A stretch of DNA of 64,000 nt, from the NCBI GenBank assembly GCA_001899065.1, contig MKUZ01000006.1:111054-175053 (forward strand), read 5' to 3'. The notes under the pieces are model-generated. The model saw only the letters and a list, made by a program, of their open reading frames with translations, did not search any database and had not been told where the DNA came from. Positions 59,488 to 64,000 of this stretch are shown here, piece by piece (position 1 is the stretch's first letter; each line of letters starts with the position of its first letter). Origin of the DNA: Devosia sp. 66-22. Lineage in GTDB: Bacteria; Pseudomonadota; Alphaproteobacteria; Rhizobiales; Devosiaceae. The position numbers were made by a program, and so were the translations under genes.

Positions 59488-62400
59488 ATGCATCAGTTGC
59501 ATCGCTTTGCCGTGCCGTTTATCGCGGCACTTTTTGTCGTTCTGGGCAGCCTTTCCGGCGCCCTGGCCGCGGACCGCACGGTCACGCTGATGGAAGGCAC
59601 CGACCTTCCCGGCTACGACTACAGCACCATCAAGGATACGGACCTCGATGCGTGCTCGGCCGCGTGCACGGACGACAAAATCTGCCGCGCCTTCACCTTC
59701 AACGAGAAGGCCGGCTGGTGCTTCCTCAAATCCGACGTGCCGCAATCGACAGCGTTCGACGGCGCCATTTCGGGCACTATCGCCCTGTCGCCGACAGCCG
59801 AGGACCTCGCGGCCGAGCGCGAAAAGGACATCCCCTTCCCCGCCTCCGACTTCATCTACAATGCCCGCTATTTCGCCCAGCAGCTCCCCATCACCAGCCC
59901 TCCGCCCAAGGGCCTGAGCTATCCCGACTTCATCGCCAACGGCGATGCGGCCTTCGGCAACGAGGACTGGGCCGGCGCGGCGCTGAGCTACAGCTACGGC
60001 CTCGCCACCAACGATAACGACCCGGCCCTCTGGTACAAGCTCGCCGACGCGACCCTCGCGCAGGCGGATTTCGCGCTCGAGAACGGCAATTCGTCGGAAG
60101 CCTATGACAATGGCTACACGGCGAGCTCGGCGGCCATCAACGGCCTGCTGCAGTCCGAATCCGTCCAGGATCGCGCCACGGGCCTCGGGGCGCTCGCCCA
60201 CGCGCTCGAGAGCCGCTCGATGTGGCGCGAATCGATCGCGACCTATCGCGCCTCGATCGCGCTGGTCGACGATGCCGACCTCCAGGCCCGCCTCGACAGC
60301 GCCATCGAGCTGCACGGCTTCCGCGTGGTCTCCAACACCGTGGATTCGGAATCGGCCAGCCCGCGCATCTGCGTGGTGTTCGCCTACCCGCTGCCCGCGC
60401 CGACGACTGACCTGTCGAGCTACATCACCGTCCAAGGCAACAGCCAGATCGCGGTCGAAACGCAGGACAGCCAGCTCTGCATCACCGGCATCGAGCACGG
60501 CAAGCGCTACAATGTGAAGGTGCGCGCCGGCCTGCCTTCGGCCGATGGCGACACGCTCAAGGCCGATGTCGAGCTCAACGTCTATGTGCCCGACCGCACG
60601 CCGTTCGTGGCCTTCGCCAACAATGCCTATGTGATGCCCGCCGGCCTCGGCGGCGGCCTGCCGATCACTTCGGTCAACGCCGACTCGGCCGACGTGATGA
60701 TCTACCGCATCGGCGACCGCTCGATCGCGACCGCCATCCGCAACGGCATCTTCGGCGGCGACCTCTATTCCTACTCCGCGCAGGACGTCGCCAACGACTA
60801 TGGCGAGCTGACCTTCGAGGGCAAGGTGGACCTTGCCGACGGCCAGCCCAACGAGATGGTCACGACAGCCATCCCGGTGGGCGACGCCATCGGCCAGTTG
60901 CAGCCGGGCGCCTATGTCGTCACCGCCAAGGTCACCAGCACCAAGCAGGCAGACTACTGGAGCAACTTGGCCACGCAGTGGTTCATCGTCACCGATCTCG
61001 GCCTCACCACGGTCAGCGGCGAAGACGGCATCCACGCCTTCGTGCGCTCGCTGACCACGGCGCAGCCGGTCGCCAACGCGCCGGTCAAGCTCGTCGCGCG
61101 CAACAATGAAGTGCTCGGCGAAGCCACGACCGATGCGAACGGCCGCGCCGATTTCGCCCCCGGCCTCGGCCGCGGCGAAGGCGGCCGCGCGCCGCAACTG
61201 CTCGTCGCCGAGACGGACAGCGACTATGCCTTCCTCGATCTCAGCAAGTCGGCCTTCGACCTCACCGATCGCGGTGTGGAAGGCCGCCCGACGCCGGGTC
61301 CGGTGGACATCTTCGCGGCCACCGAGCGCGGCGTCTATCGGCCGACCGAAACGGTGTTCCTCACCGCCCTGGTGCGCGACATCAAGGCCAATGCGCTGCA
61401 TGACCTGCCGATCACTGTCGAGGTCGAGCGTCCGGATGGCGTGATCGCCGACCGCGAAGTGCTCAGCGACGAGGGCGCCGGCGGCTACCACCTCGCCTAC
61501 GCGCTCGACGATGGCGCGATGCGCGGCTCGTGGCGGTTCCGGCTCTATGCCGATACCAAGGCGCCGCCGATCACCTATGTCAGCTTCCTGGTCGAAGACT
61601 TCGAGCCGGAGCGGCTGGCGTTCGACATCAGCGCCGACGTCAAGCAGATCGCGCCGGGCGAAATGACGCCCGTCGAGGTCACTGCCCGCTACCTCTATGG
61701 CGCCACGGCGCCGGGCCTCGGCATCGAGGCGGACTCGATCGTCCGTCCGGTGATGTCGCTGCCTGACTTCCCCGGCTACAGCTTCGGCCGCATCGACGAT
61801 ACGATCTCGTCGGATCGCCAGCCGCTCGGCATTGTGGGCACCACCGACGATGCGGGCAAGGCGACGGCGGAGGTGACGCTGCCGACGCCGATGGCCTCGA
61901 CCAAGCCGCTCGAGGCGACGATCCTGATGCGCCTCATCGACACCAATGGCCGCACCATCGAGCGCTCGCTCAGCCGTCCGGTGCTGGCCGATGTCGACCG
62001 GATCGGCATCAAGCCAAAGTTCTCGACTGCCGACGGCATCCCCGAGGATTCCGAGGCCGGGTTCGACGTCATCGCCGTCTCGCCCGCGGGCGCGGCGATC
62101 GACAAGACCGGCATCAAGTGGAAGCTGTCGCGCATCGACACGACCTACCAGTGGTACCGCAACAACGGCACCTGGCGGTGGGAAGCGATCACGACCACGC
62201 GTCAGGTCGCCGACGGCACCATTGACGCCAAGGCGTCGGGTCCGGTCTCCATCGCCGCACCGGTGATGTGGGGCGAGTACCTGCTCGAAGTCGAAAGCAC
62301 GGGCGAGGGCGCAACCTCATCGAGCTACGATTTCTACGCCGGCTACTACTATGCCCAGGCCGGATCGAACACGCCCGATACGCTCCGCGTCGTGCTCGAC

Positions 62401-64000
62401 AAGCCGGCCTACAAGGTGGGCGAAACCGCCAACCTCAAGCTCGATCCGCAGTTCGCCGGCACGGCGCTGGTGATGGTGGTCGATGACCGCATCATCGAGA
62501 TGCATGCCGTCGACGTGCCCGAGGGCGGCACCACAGTGCCGCTCACCGTCAGCGAGAGCTGGGGGCCGGGCGCTTACGTCACCGCCATCCTTTATCGTCC
62601 GTCGGATGCGGCCGAGAAGCGGATGCCGGCGCGTGCGCTGGGCCTCGCCTTCGCCGATGTGGATCCGGCCGACCGCAAGCTCGAAGTGGCGTTCGACGTG
62701 CCCACCGAGACGCTGCCGCGGCAGGCCTTCACCACGAGGGTCAAGATCGACAATGTCGCGCCGGGCCAGAAGGCCTATGTGGCGGTTGCCGCAGTGGACC
62801 TCGGCATCCTCAACATCACGCGCTTCAAGACCCCCGATCCGGACGGCTGGTACTTCGGCCAGCGCCAGCTCGGCATGGAGTTCCGTGACCTCTATGGCCT
62901 CCTGATCGACCCCACCCAGGGCGATCCGGGCGACCTCAGCGTGGGCGGCGATGGCGATCTGTCGCGTCTCTCCACGCCGCCGGCGACCTCGGTGCTGCTC
63001 GCGCTGCATTCGGGCATCGTCGAAGTGGGTGCGGACGGCATGGCCGAGATCAGCTTCGACCTGCCCGACTTCACCGGCACGGCCCGGCTGATGGCAATGG
63101 CGTGGACCGACACCCAGGTCGGCCATGCCGAAGCCGACGTGTTCGTGCGCGACCCCGTGGTCGTCACCATGAGCCCGCCGCGCTTCCTCCGCCTCGACGA
63201 CACCTCGCGGCTGCTCGTCGAAGTCAACAACGTCTCGGGCCCGGCCGGCGAGTACAAGGTCGAGCTCATCACCCAGACGGGCCTGTCGACCGACGCGGCG
63301 GAAACCAAGTTCACGCTCGAACAGGGTGGCCGCAACTCACTCAATCTCGGGCTGACCGGCACGCAGATCGGCAACAACGATCTCAAGCTGATCATCACGC
63401 AGCCGGACGGCGTCACCATGGTCAAGGAGCTGACGCTGGGCGTCCGCGCCGCGGCCAGCGAGATGACGACGTCCGAGCTGATCCCGATCGGGCCGGGCGA
63501 AACCGTCGAGCTGTCGGCGGTCAAGCTCGACCACCTGATCATGCATTCGGGCCAGCTCACCCTCGCGGTGGGTCCGATTGCCCGCCTCGACGTCCCCGAG
63601 CTCCTGCTCTCGCTCGACCGCTATCCCTATGGATGCGCCGAGCAGACGACGAGCCGGGCGATGCCGCTGCTCTATCTCAACGACGTGGCCCAGAGCATCG
63701 GCATGGGCAGCGACGGCGAGATCGACCAGCGCATCAAGGACGCCATCGCCTCGGTGCTGAGCAAGCAGAACTCGGCCGGCTCGTTCGGCCTGTGGGGCGC
63801 CTATAGCTCCACGGATCTGTGGCTCGACTCCTTCGTCACGGAGTTCCTGCTCCGCGCCAAGGACAAGGGCTATGCCGTGCCTGACCTCGCCATGACCATG
63901 GCGCTCGACTCGATCGGCAACCAGCTCAGCTATGCCAACGACTTCGAGATGGGTGGCGAAGACATCGCCTATGCGCTCTACGACCTGGCTCGCGCCGGCC
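59488..64000 (+). CDS. PAN-domain alpha-2-macroglobulin family protein (YfhM-like), 5' part
   Basis: This gene runs off the right edge after ~1504 codons. It starts at the ATG at 59488 (purine-rich AGAGGGATTGGGG leader). A signal peptide (~1-28, ALAADR cleavage region) is followed by a PAN/Apple-like module with Cys56, 60, 66 and 78, a helical repeat region, and the macroglobulin beta domains. The thioester motif CAEQ is intact (Cys at ~1383, YPYGCAEQTTSR). Bacterial macroglobulins trap invading proteases in the periplasm and often pair with penicillin-binding protein PbpC, which may lie beyond the window. Unlike E. coli YfhM there is no lipobox cysteine. Confidence 0.92.
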   Translation, partial: MHQLHRFAVPFIAALFVVLGSLSGALAADRTVTLMEGTDLPGYDYSTIKDTDLDACSAACTDDKICRAFTFNEKAGWCFLKSDVPQSTAFDGAISGTIALSPTAEDLAAEREKDIPFPASDFIYNARYFAQQLPITSPPPKGLSYPDFIANGDAAFGNEDWAGAALSYSYGLATNDNDPALWYKLADATLAQADFALENGNSSEAYDNGYTASSAAINGLLQSESVQDRATGLGALAHALESRSMWRESIATYRASIALVDDADLQARLDSAIELHGFRVVSNTVDSESASPRICVVFAYPLPAPTTDLSSYITVQGNSQIAVETQDSQLCITGIEHGKRYNVKVRAGLPSADGDTLKADVELNVYVPDRTPFVAFANNAYVMPAGLGGGLPITSVNADSADVMIYRIGDRSIATAIRNGIFGGDLYSYSAQDVANDYGELTFEGKVDLADGQPNEMVTTAIPVGDAIGQLQPGAYVVTAKVTSTKQADYWSNLATQWFIVTDLGLTTVSGEDGIHAFVRSLTTAQPVANAPVKLVARNNEVLGEATTDANGRADFAPGLGRGEGGRAPQLLVAETDSDYAFLDLSKSAFDLTDRGVEGRPTPGPVDIFAATERGVYRPTETVFLTALVRDIKANALHDLPITVEVERPDGVIADREVLSDEGAGGYHLAYALDDGAMRGSWRFRLYADTKAPPITYVSFLVEDFEPERLAFDISADVKQIAPGEMTPVEVTARYLYGATAPGLGIEADSIVRPVMSLPDFPGYSFGRIDDTISSDRQPLGIVGTTDDAGKATAEVTLPTPMASTKPLEATILMRLIDTNGRTIERSLSRPVLADVDRIGIKPKFSTADGIPEDSEAGFDVIAVSPAGAAIDKTGIKWKLSRIDTTYQWYRNNGTWRWEAITTTRQVADGTIDAKASGPVSIAAPVMWGEYLLEVESTGEGATSSSYDFYAGYYYAQAGSNTPDTLRVVLDKPAYKVGETANLKLDPQFAGTALVMVVDDRIIEMHAVDVPEGGTTVPLTVSESWGPGAYVTAILYRPSDAAEKRMPARALGLAFADVDPADRKLEVAFDVPTETLPRQAFTTRVKIDNVAPGQKAYVAVAAVDLGILNITRFKTPDPDGWYFGQRQLGMEFRDLYGLLIDPTQGDPGDLSVGGDGDLSRLSTPPATSVLLALHSGIVEVGADGMAEISFDLPDFTGTARLMAMAWTDTQVGHAEADVFVRDPVVVTMSPPRFLRLDDTSRLLVEVNNVSGPAGEYKVELITQTGLSTDAAETKFTLEQGGRNSLNLGLTGTQIGNNDLKLIITQPDGVTMVKELTLGVRAAASEMTTSELIPIGPGETVELSAVKLDHLIMHSGQLTLAVGPIARLDVPELLLSLDRYPYGCAEQTTSRAMPLLYLNDVAQSIGMGSDGEIDQRIKDAIASVLSKQNSAGSFGLWGAYSSTDLWLDSFVTEFLLRAKDKGYAVPDLAMTMALDSIGNQLSYANDFEMGGEDIAYALYDLARAG

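Noticed and set aside
1-64000. Search by eye for tRNA genes, CRISPR arrays, insertion sequences, integrases and attachment sites, especially around the 43-54.6 kb locus.
   Set aside because: None seen; the locus boundaries show no mobility genes or flanking repeats that I could recognise.

Overview
This is a high-GC, densely coding chromosomal window. It most resembles an alphaproteobacterium of the order Hyphomicrobiales, probably Devosia or a relative. The evidence is a RirA-type Rrf2 iron regulator with an iron-Rhodo-box in front of it, a HisKA_2 histidine kinase paired with a single-domain response regulator, phn genes with the DUF1045 partner, and many overlapping ATGA/TGATG gene junctions. 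The genus is an inference. I found no tRNA, rRNA, CRISPR array, insertion sequence or phage gene.

Layout. 1-5.4 kb: end of a fosmidomycin-resistance-type exporter, a glycerate 2-kinase (minus), the set DUF1045-phnM-phnN, and several small proteins. 5.4-6.0 kb: apparently empty. 6-12.2 kb: LacI regulator, ABC-F ATPase, DUF6311 membrane protein, RirA, aldo/keto reductase. 12.3-20.7 kb: LuxR regulator, response regulator and sensor kinase, UvrA-like ATPase, ArsR/DUF1801 pair, RecD-like helicase, FAH hydrolase. 20.8-32.1 kb: a catabolic cluster built around a CUT2-type sugar ABC transporter. It includes a TIM-barrel epimerase, an AraC regulator, an unusual HTH/sugar-binding fusion regulator, a small IclR-like protein, an alpha/beta hydrolase and an amidohydrolase. 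32.1-42.9 kb: HrpB helicase, small genes, a trypsin-like protein that has lost its catalytic residues, a TPR gene remnant, EF-P and its lysyl ligase EpmA, a large GGDEF/EAL protein, and uronate isomerase.

42.9-54.6 kb is the most unusual part. It holds five large genes in close contact: a secreted caspase-fold/FGE-sulfatase protein; a two-TM protein with TrkA-like and RyR domains; a secreted Memo-CapA protein; a secreted MORN-repeat protein; and a 1365-residue TIR/nSTAND NTPase with a transmembrane helix and a C-terminal beta-propeller. TIR, caspase and RyR domains are typical of signalling and conflict systems. Here several partners are predicted to be exported, so the locus may be an envelope-surveillance or cell-suicide system. 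That function is inferred.

54.7-64 kb: DUF2177 membrane protein, an FAD oxidoreductase/DUF1365 pair (fatty-acid modification context), a short-chain dehydrogenase, a lactonase-like propeller protein, and the first ~1500 codons of a PAN-alpha-2-macroglobulin protein that runs off the window.
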